DNA from: Oscillatoria acuminata PCC 6304
Lineage (GTDB): Bacteria > Cyanobacteriota > Cyanobacteriia > Cyanobacteriales > Laspinemataceae
Length of the DNA: 64,000 nt
Direction of reading: 5' to 3'
NCBI RefSeq assembly: GCF_000317105.1
Contig: NC_019693.1
Span: 5,395,227 to 5,459,226, forward strand
The stretch's first letter is position 1; each line of letters opens with the position of its first letter. The translations under genes and the position numbers were made by a program. Under the pieces are notes generated by a model. It saw only the letters and a program-made list of their open reading frames with translations. It was not told the origin of the DNA and made no database searches. Shown here in pieces: positions 8,602-17,021 of this stretch.

Positions 8602-8713
8602 AAACTAGAAACCGGGACCCAGAAACCGGAGTTTTTAACCAAGCTGTAATGTTTAGGAATAGCTATCCCCAAAACCCGGTTTCTTTAACTCCTAGTCTGG
8701 CGATCGCCTCACA

Positions 8714-9541
8714 TCACCCCTTATTTCCCGTAAATGTGACCCCTTGTACAAAATAGCGATTAAAAAACGCATAAATCGCTAAAGCGGGTAACGTAAATAC
8801 CATCGAAGCTGCCATGATATAGTTCCAATAACTAATATATTGACCCTTAAATGTATTTAACCCCAAAGGTAAGGTAAACATATCCTGACTGGAGACTACA
8901 ATTAATGGCATGAAAAAATTATTCCAACTTCCCATAAAAATGAAAATAGCTTGAGCAGCTAGGGCCGGTTTTGCTAAGGGCATCACCACTTTCCAAAAGG
9001 TTTGCCATCGATTTAAGCCATCTAATGCCGCCGCTTCCTCCAGTTCTTTGGGGAAATTTACAAAGAACTGACGCATCATAAAAATAAACGTCGCATTGAC
9101 CATACTTGGGACAATTAACCCTTGGTAGGTATTCAACCATCCCAAAGATTTTAAAATTAAAAATGTGGGAATTAACGTGATTTGTCCCGGAATCATTAAC
9201 ACTGCTAAAATCATCCCAAACACCAGCCGATTTCCTCGAAAGGGAATCCGGGCTAGGGCATAGCCTGCCATTGAATTAAAGACAATATTAAAGCCGGTCA
9301 CGCACACTGCTACAAAGGCACTATTAAACAACCAGCGCCCAAATAGGCGTTCTCGGGTAAAGATGGCTTGATAGTTTTCCAGGGTGAAATTCTGCGGAAT
9401 AAAATTCATGCCCCCTTCGACAATTTCTGCTAAGGGTTTAAAGGAGGCGGACATTGCCCAAGCAAAGGGAATAAAGGTAACGATCGCATACAGAATTAAG
9501 AATCCATACAGCAGCGCTTTTAATCCAGAAATTCGCTTCAT
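8714..9541 (-). CDS. Sugar ABC transporter permease, MalG/CUT1 type, 275 aa
   Basis: A six-helix inner-membrane permease with the family's EAA loop in the second half (EEAAALDGLNRWQTFWKVVMP), which docks the ATPase. Start MKRISGLKALLYGFLILY and end FVQGVTFTGNKG match the MalG-like permeases of the CUT1 family, of usual length 270-280. It is the last gene of a three-gene minus-strand operon (binding protein, MalF-type permease, this permease), with 26 bases separating it from the gene upstream. Together they should import an oligosaccharide or compatible solute such as glucosylglycerol or trehalose. The substrate cannot be read from sequence. No ATPase gene is in the window. Confidence 0.93.
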   Translation of the reverse strand: MKRISGLKALLYGFLILYAIVTFIPFAWAMSASFKPLAEIVEGGMNFIPQNFTLENYQAIFTRERLFGRWLFNSAFVAVCVTGFNIVFNSMAGYALARIPFRGNRLVFGMILAVLMIPGQITLIPTFLILKSLGWLNTYQGLIVPSMVNATFIFMMRQFFVNFPKELEEAAALDGLNRWQTFWKVVMPLAKPALAAQAIFIFMGSWNNFFMPLIVVSSQDMFTLPLGLNTFKGQYISYWNYIMAASMVFTLPALAIYAFFNRYFVQGVTFTGNKG

Positions 9542-9567
9542 TTTCCGTGAGTCTCCTGTGATGACGA

Positions 9568-10521
9568 TTACTGAGGGATATCTTCTTTAAAGAGATACCG
9601 TTGCACCAGGGTGGCTAAGACGATCGCCGTTGCTAATAAGAGGGCTAAGGCGGCGGCATATCCCATCTCTAAACTCTTAAACGCATACTGATAAATCAAC
9701 AATACCACCGTCAAGGTAGAATTATTGGGACCGCCGGACCCCCCCGAAAAAATATAGGATTGGTCAAAGAGTTGAAAGGTCCCAATAATGCCCATGACGA
9801 TGATAAAAAATGTCACAGGTTTGAGTAAGGGCAAGGTAATATTCATAAAGCGATCGCAACCATTCGCCCCATCAATTTTAGCCGCTTCATAGAGAGACTC
9901 CGGAATATCCTGCAACGCTGCCAAATAAATCACCATGAAAAAGGGCGCACTGGCCCATATATTCATAATCATAATCGATTTCAGCGCAATATTTGGGTCT
10001 CCCAACCAATTGTAAGTGGGTAAACCAAACCCCTCTAAAAAATGATTGAGTAGCCCATCGGCATTGTAAATCCACATAAAAATCAGGGTCAACACTGCCG
10101 ACGAGGTAATCGTGGGCAGGAAAAATACCACCCGAAATAGGTTTTTCCCGCGAATTTGAGCATTCAGAACTAAGGCTAACATCAAGGCAATGAACGTCTG
10201 AGTCGGAACGACGATCGCCACATATTCAGCGGTATTTTTCAAGGCAATCCACACCCGTCCATCATCCACCAACCGGGTAAAATTCCGCAGGTGGACAAAC
10301 CGATAACTCATGTCCCCTAAAATCTCAACTTTGTGAAACGAGAGGAAAATTGCATACAAAATTGGCAACCCCAAAAACACCCCTAAAATCATTAAAGCCG
10401 GGGCGATAAACAGATAACCGGATAGGGAAGGGGAAAACCGAAAATTTCGAGGTTTTTTAGACCGAGAATCCGCTGGATTCAAAGAAGATGCTGGCATAGC
10501 AATGAGGGGGGTTCGGGTCAT
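9568..10521 (-). CDS. Sugar ABC transporter permease, MalF/UgpA type, 317 aa
   Basis: It has an N-terminal cytoplasmic stretch (residues 1-30), six or more membrane helices, and the EAA loop YEAAKIDGANGCDRFMNITLP at about residues 217-237. The length and motif pattern are those of the CUT1 MalF/UgpA/LacF permeases. It pairs with the MalG-type permease downstream to form the membrane channel, and with the lipoprotein upstream, whose stop lies 50 bases before this start. The operon order (binding protein, F-type, G-type) is the standard one. The missing ATPase is probably a shared MsmK/GgtA-like subunit elsewhere, as is common for CUT1 systems. Confidence 0.93.
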   Translation of the reverse strand: MTRTPLIAMPASSLNPADSRSKKPRNFRFSPSLSGYLFIAPALMILGVFLGLPILYAIFLSFHKVEILGDMSYRFVHLRNFTRLVDDGRVWIALKNTAEYVAIVVPTQTFIALMLALVLNAQIRGKNLFRVVFFLPTITSSAVLTLIFMWIYNADGLLNHFLEGFGLPTYNWLGDPNIALKSIMIMNIWASAPFFMVIYLAALQDIPESLYEAAKIDGANGCDRFMNITLPLLKPVTFFIIVMGIIGTFQLFDQSYIFSGGSGGPNNSTLTVVLLIYQYAFKSLEMGYAAALALLLATAIVLATLVQRYLFKEDIPQ

Positions 10522-10571
10522 AGTTTAGGGAGGTTTTTGACTGAGGACAGAAGCGCCTTTATTCCAATAAA

Positions 10572-11837
10572 TTAATACAAACTCGCTTTAATTTCCTGGT
10601 TGGCAGTCGCTTGGGCTTTTTTCATAGCCTCTGCTAAAGATTGTTCCCCTAATAAAGCACTGAGAAACTGATTGTTAAAGTTTTGGTTAATCAGGGACAA
10701 ATTTTCGTCCGCTTGCCAGAGGGTGGCATAGTCGGCACCGGCAACAAAGGGCGCATAGAGGGGATTATTAAGATATCCCAATTCTGCCAGGACTGATTTG
10801 CGGGTGGGTAAAATTAATCCCCCACTGGCCCAATTTTTCATGCCTTCTTTTCCGGTGAGATAAGAAATCAATTCCCAGGCTTCCTCTTTGTGGGTGGATT
10901 GTTTATTCATGACATAAGCAACGGTAAAAGCCATTGTGCCTTTTTTGCCGTTAATGGTTGGGACCGGGGCAATGGCAAAAGAAATCCGAGGAAAGGTTTC
11001 TTGCAGGTAAGGAATAGCCCAATTGCCATCAAGAACCATCGCGGCTTTTCCCTGTCCAAACATTTCGCTGACATTACTTGCGCCGGTATCGGAGGGGATG
11101 CCTGCGGTGCGAGATTGTTGATATTGTTCGATAACTGGGGCGAGTCCTTTTAAGGCTTTGGGTTGAGCAAATGCGGCGAAGCCTTTGCGATCGACAAACT
11201 GCCCGCCAAAGGCACGAATCATAAAGGCTTGACGGGTTAATTCGGGAACCATGCCATAGCCATAGCGTTGAATCCGGCGATCGCGGCTACGTCGCACGGT
11301 TAATTGTTCAGAATACTGCTGTAATTGCGCCCAAGTTTTCGGCGGTTCACTTAACCCCGCTTCCTGGAAAAATTCGGTATTGTAATAGAGCGCTAAAGTG
11401 GAGAAATCTTTGGGTAACCCGTAGATTTTGCCCTCATATTTGAAGGCATTCAGCATCGCCGGTTGAAAATCTTTGAGGTCAAATTCTGGGGTGATATAGC
11501 GATCGAGGGGTTCTAGTACGCCCCGATGCATCAGTAAGGGTGCTTCTAGGGTATCTAAATAAAAGATATCCGGCGCTGCATCCCCAATTAACCGCGTCTT
11601 GATGACGTCAGAATACTGATCCGTAATCACTTCATAGTTGACTTTAATCTGGGGGTGGGTGGCTTCAAAATCCCGGAGTAGCTGTTCGAGAAGCTGTTTT
11701 TCCACGGGACTACTTTGCCACCCACTGAGGGTGAGCGTGGTGACATCTTCACCCAGGGAACTGCCGCAGGCGGTGATGCTTAAAACCAGGAGGAGGACGA
11801 TCGCCCACTGGCACAGAAGCCGATAAAGTCTTGACAT
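10572..11837 (-). CDS. Sugar ABC transporter substrate-binding lipoprotein, 421 aa
   Basis: A lipoprotein signal peptide (residues 1-24, lipobox SITACGS) is followed by a two-lobe solute-binding protein of family 1, beginning TLTLSGWQSSPVEKQLL and including the typical DIFYLD, YGLPKDFSTLALYYN and GKAAMVLDGNWAIPYL segments. Its length (about 420) is normal. It captures the sugar outside the inner membrane and delivers it to the two permeases downstream in the same operon. The closest functional types known to me in cyanobacteria are glucosylglycerol/sucrose/trehalose binding proteins (GgtB-like), but the ligand is inference. The upstream gap of 66 bases separates it from the MFS gene on the same strand. 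Confidence 0.93.
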   Translation of the reverse strand: MSRLYRLLCQWAIVLLLVLSITACGSSLGEDVTTLTLSGWQSSPVEKQLLEQLLRDFEATHPQIKVNYEVITDQYSDVIKTRLIGDAAPDIFYLDTLEAPLLMHRGVLEPLDRYITPEFDLKDFQPAMLNAFKYEGKIYGLPKDFSTLALYYNTEFFQEAGLSEPPKTWAQLQQYSEQLTVRRSRDRRIQRYGYGMVPELTRQAFMIRAFGGQFVDRKGFAAFAQPKALKGLAPVIEQYQQSRTAGIPSDTGASNVSEMFGQGKAAMVLDGNWAIPYLQETFPRISFAIAPVPTINGKKGTMAFTVAYVMNKQSTHKEEAWELISYLTGKEGMKNWASGGLILPTRKSVLAELGYLNNPLYAPFVAGADYATLWQADENLSLINQNFNNQFLSALLGEQSLAEAMKKAQATANQEIKASLY

Positions 11838-11903
11838 GAATCTCGCTCTCGGGTAAAGCTGGGCCGTCCTTAATGTAATAGCCGATACTTTTTTATTATG
11901 CCC

Positions 11904-13346
11904 TTATGAATCAGAATTTAACCTGGGCTTAGACCAAAAATTGGCAACGTTGTCAAGTATCTGGCGGAGGCTTTGGCTGCGCGGTTCCTGGAGGAACAGC
12001 AAGGGAAGCAGGGCCAACAGTCGCAAGAGTGCAGAGAAGGCAAATAAGCCTACGAATCCTCCAAAGGCAGATTGAGCGGCGATAAATCCGCCCAGGGTAG
12101 TGCCGACTGCACCGGCTAATCCGCTAACGGCAGCAGCGATCGCAAAATAACTCGAAGGCTGTTTCGCCGGGGCGATTTCCATTTGAATATTACTGCCACA
12201 CAGATCCACTGCCGCCCAAGTTGCGCCGGTAATTAGGTGCAACAGGGGCAATCCTACCCATAACACAACCCCGTGAGTTCCCGTTGCCAGCCAGAGCACC
12301 GGGGTGATGGCGACGAGGATACCGACAAAGAGTAACAGGGGACGATTTCCCAGGCGATCGGCTAATTTTCCCCAAATTGGCAGCATCAGCAAGTTGGCAC
12401 CGGCAGCGAGGCTGTTGTAGAGGGTTACCCAACTCACATCGATTTCTAAATCTTTGAGTAAATACAGGTTGAAAAAGGGGGCGCTGAGGTTGACGGCAAA
12501 CATCCATCCGCCAAAATATAGTAGAAATATTCGGAAATTTTTATCTTTTAGGAAACTCGGCAGGGCGATCGCTGCTGCGGGGGGAGTGGGGTCAAGTGTG
12601 GGGACTGTGGGGCTGTCGCTGCCCCAAATTTGGGGGTTAACATCTGCCATCAAAAATTGGAAGCATAAGCTAATGATGCCAGCAGCGATCGCCACACACA
12701 AGATAATCCCATAGCCTTCAATGGTCCCCCCGTCCCATTGGGACACCATCACCCCCAAGATTGGCATCGCCAGCAAACTGGTGAGATTCGCCGCACTGTT
12801 GCGGAGTCCAAAGTAACGACCCCGGAGGCGATCGGGGACTAATGCCGCCATCCAACTCACCCAGGAGGGACTTCCGAAAGCCCCTAAAATATGGGTGAGG
12901 GCGACGATCGCCAGGGTTACGAGTACGAGATTATGGGCTTGCCGGGGATCCACGAGAAACCAGCCAATTCCCAGGAGTAACAACAGCCAGAGGAGGCGGG
13001 AAATGCTGAAAATGGAGAGGGTGTACCAGTGACGACTCGTGGTGCGATCGCCTAGATAGGCCCCCACGGGTTGTAAAAAATTCACCAGCATCGGGATAGA
13101 TGCAAGTAACCCAATTTCCACATTACTTGCGCCGAGATCCAGCAAAAAATTACTCAGCAAGACCCCCCCGGTGGCGCAGGAGAAAAATGTGGCAAACACA
13201 CCATCGAGGGTAGAAGCTTGTAAGCTGTTGCGAATCGCCGGTTTAGAGCGTTTCCCATTGGGAAGAACCAGGGAATTCTCGGAAAGGTATTCGGAAAATA
13301 GAGGCTTTCTAAGGGGAAAGGCGATCGTCAGTTTACTCTGGGTCAT
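11904..13346 (-). CDS. Major facilitator superfamily transporter, 480 aa
   Basis: About twelve hydrophobic helices follow a hydrophilic N-terminus of about 45 residues. The loop between helices 2 and 3 carries a degenerate MFS motif (GAYLGDRTTSRHW), and the equivalent in the second half reads WGKLADRLGNRPLL, the canonical G-x-L-A-D-R-x-G-x-R-x form. A long central loop (residues about 235-265, rich in Pro and Thr) joins the two six-helix bundles. It ends immediately upstream of the sugar-binding protein gene on the same strand, so it could be read together with that operon and export or import a related compound, but the substrate is unknown. Confidence 0.88.
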   Translation of the reverse strand: MTQSKLTIAFPLRKPLFSEYLSENSLVLPNGKRSKPAIRNSLQASTLDGVFATFFSCATGGVLLSNFLLDLGASNVEIGLLASIPMLVNFLQPVGAYLGDRTTSRHWYTLSIFSISRLLWLLLLLGIGWFLVDPRQAHNLVLVTLAIVALTHILGAFGSPSWVSWMAALVPDRLRGRYFGLRNSAANLTSLLAMPILGVMVSQWDGGTIEGYGIILCVAIAAGIISLCFQFLMADVNPQIWGSDSPTVPTLDPTPPAAAIALPSFLKDKNFRIFLLYFGGWMFAVNLSAPFFNLYLLKDLEIDVSWVTLYNSLAAGANLLMLPIWGKLADRLGNRPLLLFVGILVAITPVLWLATGTHGVVLWVGLPLLHLITGATWAAVDLCGSNIQMEIAPAKQPSSYFAIAAAVSGLAGAVGTTLGGFIAAQSAFGGFVGLFAFSALLRLLALLPLLFLQEPRSQSLRQILDNVANFWSKPRLNSDS

Positions 13347-13503
13347 AGCAGATTTAGAAAAATTTAATCTGTTGATGGAATCACTGAAGTGGTTAGAGTC
13401 TAAAAAAAAATGGCGGGAAATGCCAATCCGACTGGAGAGGGAAATTTACTCGGGGTTAGGGACTTAGGAGGATTGGGGATTCCGACTTCCCCTCACCAGG
13501 ACA

Positions 13504-13568
13504 AGAAACCGGGTTTCTGCCCAAATTTTTGCCTTCTGAGCAAAATTGAACTAAGAAACCCGGTTTCT
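13504..13568. repeat. Paired agaaaccgggtttct / agaaacccggtttct repeat
   Basis: Two near-palindromes 35 bases apart (13504-13518 and 13554-13568) form one unit of the dispersed repeat family. The same pair with similar spacing occurs at 15908-15974, 48857-48922 and 48961-49026, so the pair, not the single word, seems to be the mobile or conserved unit. Confidence 0.75.
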
Positions 13569-13582
13569 AACCGCAATACCAC

Positions 13583-13613
13583 AAAAAAAGGAGCGCTCAA
13601 ACCATCGCTCCTT
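13583..13613 (-). terminator. Rho-independent terminator of the DUF6335 gene
   Basis: On the minus strand the sequence reads aaggagcg, a ten-base loop, cgctcctt and then a run of T. The 8-bp GC-rich stem followed by a U tract lies about 22 bases after the DUF6335 stop codon. Confidence 0.8.
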
Positions 13614-13635
13614 GAGATAAAATTGTGTTCAATTC

Positions 13636-14085
13636 CTACAGTTGACCCAGGCGATCGCCTACCACACTATCGCGCCGGACTTCATACTCTGCTGAGGACT
13701 CCGGGTCTAATTCCCAGCGTTCCTCATCTCGTTCTGACAATTCATCGCGAACCCCTAACTCTTGGCGATCGTCCTGTTCCACTCCGGCTGCTGCACCGAT
13801 TTGATCTACAATATTTTGGTCCGGAGTCGGTGCCGTTCCCCCGACTGCTTCATCCCCAACATTCTGAGCTTCGGACCATGCCGCATCCACATCTCCCCCC
13901 GTTAATTCGGGACTGGTATGGGTGTATTGCTTCATCTTGTTTTCCATACTCCGACCTCCAATATTAGTACCCGGGCGATTGGCTATTCCGGTTCCCAAAG
14001 ATTCAGTCTCACCTTGGGACAAATCGTCTACGCTGCCCTCTTCGCGGGCCATTTTTTTCAGTTTTTCTTGTTTATTTTTAGTCAT
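13636..14085 (-). CDS. DUF6335-family cyanobacterial protein, 149 aa
   Basis: A soluble, strongly charged protein. A basic Lys-rich N-terminus (residues 1-15) leads to a disordered Gly/Asn segment and then the conserved core GGDVDAAWSEAQNVGDEAVGGT, TPDQNIVDQIG, and a tail with LSERDEERWELDPESS. I recognise this pattern as DUF6335, a family found almost only in cyanobacteria and often present in several copies; its function is unknown. The gene stands alone, with its own terminator and about 290 bases to the MFS gene. The opposite strand also shows a long open frame over it (13410-13967), which I regard as its shadow because only this strand gives a known family. Confidence 0.85.
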   Translation of the reverse strand: MTKNKQEKLKKMAREEGSVDDLSQGETESLGTGIANRPGTNIGGRSMENKMKQYTHTSPELTGGDVDAAWSEAQNVGDEAVGGTAPTPDQNIVDQIGAAAGVEQDDRQELGVRDELSERDEERWELDPESSAEYEVRRDSVVGDRLGQL

Positions 14086-14305
14086 AATTATCCCTTTAAT
14101 ATCAGCAAAGCCTGAGAGATTTTTTGATTACAAATCAATTTCCCCCAGTTTTGGAGTTGGGTTTTACCCTTATAAAACCATCAACTCACTTTCTGGGCTT
14201 TTATAAAGCCTAACCGATTTCAAGGTTATCAACTTCTACCCCAGGGCATATTTTATCAACCCTTGGGCGGTATAAATCCATAAAATAACCGGATACTGTC
14301 TTCAA

Positions 14306-14509
14306 TTAGCCATCGGGAAACTGCCAACAGGCAATATGCTCTACATCGCGACTGCCACAGGATTTACAAGGGACATCCGTAAAGGAATCAACCCATTCTT
14401 CCCCACAGTTACGACAGTGGCAAAAAATATTGTGGCGGTTGGCTTCATTGAGTCGCACCTGCCACGCTTTGAGTTCATCATCATTCAATTCCCGAGGAAT
14501 TTCTGTCAT
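14306..14509 (-). CDS. Small zinc-ribbon-like protein, 67 aa
   Basis: The ATG at 14509 is preceded by ggggagag at proper distance, which decides the start over an in-frame upstream codon at 14524. Residues 30-52 contain two Cys pairs, CHCRNCGEEW and PCKSCGSRD, spaced as in rubredoxin-like or zinc-ribbon folds, and the C-terminus has one more Cys and His (EHIACWQFPDG). The N-terminus is acidic (MTEIPRELNDDELKAWQ). It probably binds one zinc. No named family is recognised. The gene lies 30 bases after the stop-proximal end of the next gene upstream (14540-15094) on the same strand and may be co-transcribed with it. Confidence 0.7.
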   Translation of the reverse strand: MTEIPRELNDDELKAWQVRLNEANRHNIFCHCRNCGEEWVDSFTDVPCKSCGSRDVEHIACWQFPDG

Positions 14510-14539
14510 GGATACTCTCCCCAACTCATCGGTTTAGTA

Positions 14540-15094
14540 TTATAGGCGATCATTCAGTAATTTTAAAAATGTTTGATACACTGCTTCCAATTCTTTAAAA
14601 TAGGTCGTTTCATCGGCAGATTGGTAAATAAAAAACAGATTAAAACAAGGCATCACGCAATTTTCCGACTCCAGGATATCCGGCGTTATGACCACTTGCA
14701 CCGGATTTTGAGGTAATGCGGCATTCGTCAACTCAGTCAGCATTGTCAACTGTTCAACCCAGTTATAATATTCATCCAGATTCCGGGGAAGAATGCCCAC
14801 ATATCGAGGCCGCATCTGGGATGTTGAGGTAGAAATATGCCCTTGACAACTGGAATAAGTGATGCAATTTAGTTTGAGAATTAAGGTTACCGTTAAGTCT
14901 CGGACACCGGGTTCGATCGCCTGTTTAAACTTGCGATCGTATTTAGACAAAATCGGAGAATCGGCACAAGCGGCAGTCCCATCGGTGTTGATATTGCCGA
15001 GGGGACTTTCCTGGAATATCTCAACCGGAGTGGTTTCCACAAAGCGATCGTCCCAGGAGGCCATAAATTCTTTCAATCCACTGAAATAAGTCAT
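14540..15094 (-). CDS. Conserved hypothetical protein, 184 aa
   Basis: I do not recognise a family. The protein is soluble with no signal peptide. Visible features are an N-terminal region (MTYFSGLKEFMASWDDRF), a Cys-containing segment CITYSSCQGHISTSTSQMRPR around residues 77-97, and an alpha-helical C-terminus (YFKELEAVYQTFLKLLN). Composition and codon use, with HIP1 sites inside, match the surrounding genes, so it is likely a resident gene. It precedes the small zinc-ribbon gene on the same strand with a 30-base gap, which suggests the two work together. The SCxGH motif could be a metal or nucleotide contact, but that is speculation. Confidence 0.65.
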   Translation of the reverse strand: MTYFSGLKEFMASWDDRFVETTPVEIFQESPLGNINTDGTAACADSPILSKYDRKFKQAIEPGVRDLTVTLILKLNCITYSSCQGHISTSTSQMRPRYVGILPRNLDEYYNWVEQLTMLTELTNAALPQNPVQVVITPDILESENCVMPCFNLFFIYQSADETTYFKELEAVYQTFLKLLNDRL

Positions 15095-15171
15095 AGGTTC
15101 AAGTTGTTTGTATGAGAAAAATCAGAGTTTGAAAACCCGCTAATTGGGGACAACCTGGAGGAAGGGATATC

Positions 15172-15299
15172 ATACCAAATCCAGTTTTAAAAAGTCGATT
15201 CTCTCTTTACTCTTTAGCCCGCGCAGGCGGGCTTCGTCCGTGTAACCCCAGGCTTTAGCCTGCCGGGTTTTTATAGACTTTAAAAACAGGATTCCGTAT
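15172..15299. repeat. MITE-like element, copy 1 (about 128 bp)
   Basis: Imperfect terminal inverted repeats (ataccaaatccagtttt at the left, aaaaacaggattccgtat at the right) flank an internal palindrome agcccgcgcaggcgggct (15216-15233). The reverse complement closely matches the element at 48546-48667: the 22-base core 15216-15237 is identical to 48608-48629 inverted, and the ends share atacggaatcc. No ORF is inside, so movement would need a transposase elsewhere. Confidence 0.7.
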
Positions 15300-15388
15300 C
15301 AAATGCTCTTACTCCTCAACCCTTGCGGAAATGATTGAGACTCGCTATATTAGAGTCGGGTATCAATAGATTGAACCATTGATCCGCT

Positions 15389-15832
15389 ATGACTTCTCCC
15401 TTTTCCCCCCATCATCGCTTTTTTCAATACCGCGTTGCTTTGTTAATCAGTATAGCAATCATCGTCCCTTTTGGGCTGTTTACCAAATTTTATCGAGGTC
15501 CGGGTCAATCCTGGTTGAATGATTCATTTGGCGGGGTTCCCTACGAGATTTTTTGGATTTTACTCGTGGTTTTGATTCGGCCACAAGTGTCCGCAAAATG
15601 GGCGGCGATCGGCGTCTTAATTGCCACTTGTCTTTTAGAATTTCTCCAACTTTGGCATCCCCCATTTTTACAAGCCATTCGCGCCACCCTGCTGGGACGA
15701 TTGGTATTAGGAACAACCTTTGTTTGGTCAGATTTTTCTTATTATTTTATCGGTTGTTTTTTAGGATGGCTATGGGTCAAAGCACTTCAGCATTATACCC
15801 TGAGACATAAAATTAAGAGTACCAGGGAATAA
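15389..15832 (+). CDS. DUF2809-family membrane protein, 147 aa
   Basis: Four membrane helices and the characteristic DUF2809 segments are present: an early KFYRGPG...WLNDSFGGVPYEIFW, a middle LLEFLQLWHPPFLQAIR, and GRLVLGTTFVWSDFSYYFIG near the end. The family is small (about 120-145 residues) and has no established function. The ATG at 15389 is the first of the frame and gives the usual length. The gene is alone on the plus strand between minus-strand genes. Repeats of two families flank it (15172-15299 upstream, 15876-15974 downstream). Confidence 0.85.
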   Translation: MTSPFSPHHRFFQYRVALLISIAIIVPFGLFTKFYRGPGQSWLNDSFGGVPYEIFWILLVVLIRPQVSAKWAAIGVLIATCLLEFLQLWHPPFLQAIRATLLGRLVLGTTFVWSDFSYYFIGCFLGWLWVKALQHYTLRHKIKSTRE

Positions 15833-15875
15833 ACATCCACAAGGAACAATTGTTAATCGGGCTTGACCCACAGAT

Positions 15876-15974
15876 AAACCCGGTTTCTCATTTCTGTTGT
15901 TAGGACCAGAAACCGGGTTTCTTGCCTTAATTTTTGGCAAGTTAACCGAAATTTTGTTAAGAAACCCGGTTTCT
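15876..15974. repeat. Cluster of three agaaacc-type repeats
   Basis: Copies at 15876-15888 (aaacccggtttct), 15908-15922 (agaaaccgggtttct) and 15960-15974 (agaaacccggtttct) lie between the converging DUF2809 and purU genes. Each can form a short hairpin and alternate orientations can pair with one another, so the cluster may act as a bidirectional transcription end. This is part of the dispersed family described elsewhere. Confidence 0.7.
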
Positions 15975-16001
15975 AACCTCTGTTGTAACAACACCCTCGC
16001 T

Positions 16002-16859
16002 TTATCCAAAGACGACCGTGCGATCGCCATAGACGAGGACGCGATTTTGTAAATGCAGACGAACCGCCCTCGCTAACACCATCCGTTCTAAATCTTTGCC
16101 TTTCCTAATTAAATCCGTTACCTCATCGCGATGGCTGACCCGGACAACATCTTGCTCAATAATTGGCCCTGCATCCAGGTCTGCTGTAACATAATGTGCC
16201 GTTGCCCCAATGATTTTTACCCCCCGTTTATAGGCTTGATGATAAGGTTTTGCTCCAGCAAAAGCAGGTAAAAATGAATGGTGAATATTAATCACGGTTG
16301 GGAATTTTTTGACAAAATCTGCGGTTAGAACCTGCATATATTTAGCCAAAACTACCACTTCAATGTTATATTGATTTAGCAATTCAAGCTGCTTGGCTTC
16401 CTGAGTAATTTTGTTTTCTTTTGTAATCGGAAGATAGTAGAAATCGGCCCCAAACTGTTGGGCAATCTCCTCAAGGTCCGGATGGTTGCTGATAATTAAA
16501 GGAATGGATGAGTGAAATTCTTTTGCCTTCTGTCGCCACAGCAAATCGAGTAAGCAATGATCTTGCCGACTCACCCAAATGGAGAGACGAGGGATGGTGT
16601 CGGAAAAATGCAGTTGCCAATTGGCATCAAGGGGGTCGGCAATGGTTTCTTTGAAGGTAGTCGCGATCGCCTCCCGGGGTAAATCAAATCCATCCAGTTG
16701 CCATTCGATCCGGGTCAAGAATAACCCAGCGGCAAAATCTGTATGATGATCCGCATGGATGATATTCCCATTATGGGAATAGATAAAATTGGCGATGGTG
16801 GCGACTAATCCCCGGCGATCGGGACAAGAAACAAGTAAGGTTGCAGTTGGACTGGTCAT
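16002..16859 (-). CDS. purU: Formyltetrahydrofolate deformylase PurU, 285 aa
   Basis: It hydrolyses 10-formyl-tetrahydrofolate to formate and tetrahydrofolate, balancing one-carbon pools. Residues 6-85 form an ACT domain (LLVSCPDRRGLVATIANFI), and residues 90-285 a formyltransferase-like domain. The catalytic triad typical of this fold is present: N191 and H193 in INIHHSFLPAF, and D229 in DLDAGPIIEQD. Length and motif order match PurU exactly, and the ACT domain separates it from the formyltransferase PurN. The gene is single and on the minus strand, converging on the DUF2809 gene. There is a short Pro/Gly-rich repeat region upstream before the DUF4340 gene. Confidence 0.96.
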   Translation of the reverse strand: MTSPTATLLVSCPDRRGLVATIANFIYSHNGNIIHADHHTDFAAGLFLTRIEWQLDGFDLPREAIATTFKETIADPLDANWQLHFSDTIPRLSIWVSRQDHCLLDLLWRQKAKEFHSSIPLIISNHPDLEEIAQQFGADFYYLPITKENKITQEAKQLELLNQYNIEVVVLAKYMQVLTADFVKKFPTVINIHHSFLPAFAGAKPYHQAYKRGVKIIGATAHYVTADLDAGPIIEQDVVRVSHRDEVTDLIRKGKDLERMVLARAVRLHLQNRVLVYGDRTVVFG

Positions 16860-17021
16860 TCGTTAATACACTCTGAATATCGGGGGAAGGTGAAACAGGA
16901 TTGATGCATCATCAGCGGAGGGACCCCACCCTAACCCTCCCCTTGCTAAGGGGAGGGGACAAGAGGGGACCGGAGTCGCGGAGGAACCCCACTCGGGAGG
17001 GGACCGGAGGTGGCAGTATTT

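Noticed and set aside
13410-13967. Open frame of 185 codons on the plus strand across the DUF6335 gene
   Set aside because: The minus-strand frame gives the DUF6335 motifs and has its own terminator; the plus-strand product has no family and begins inside a repeat.
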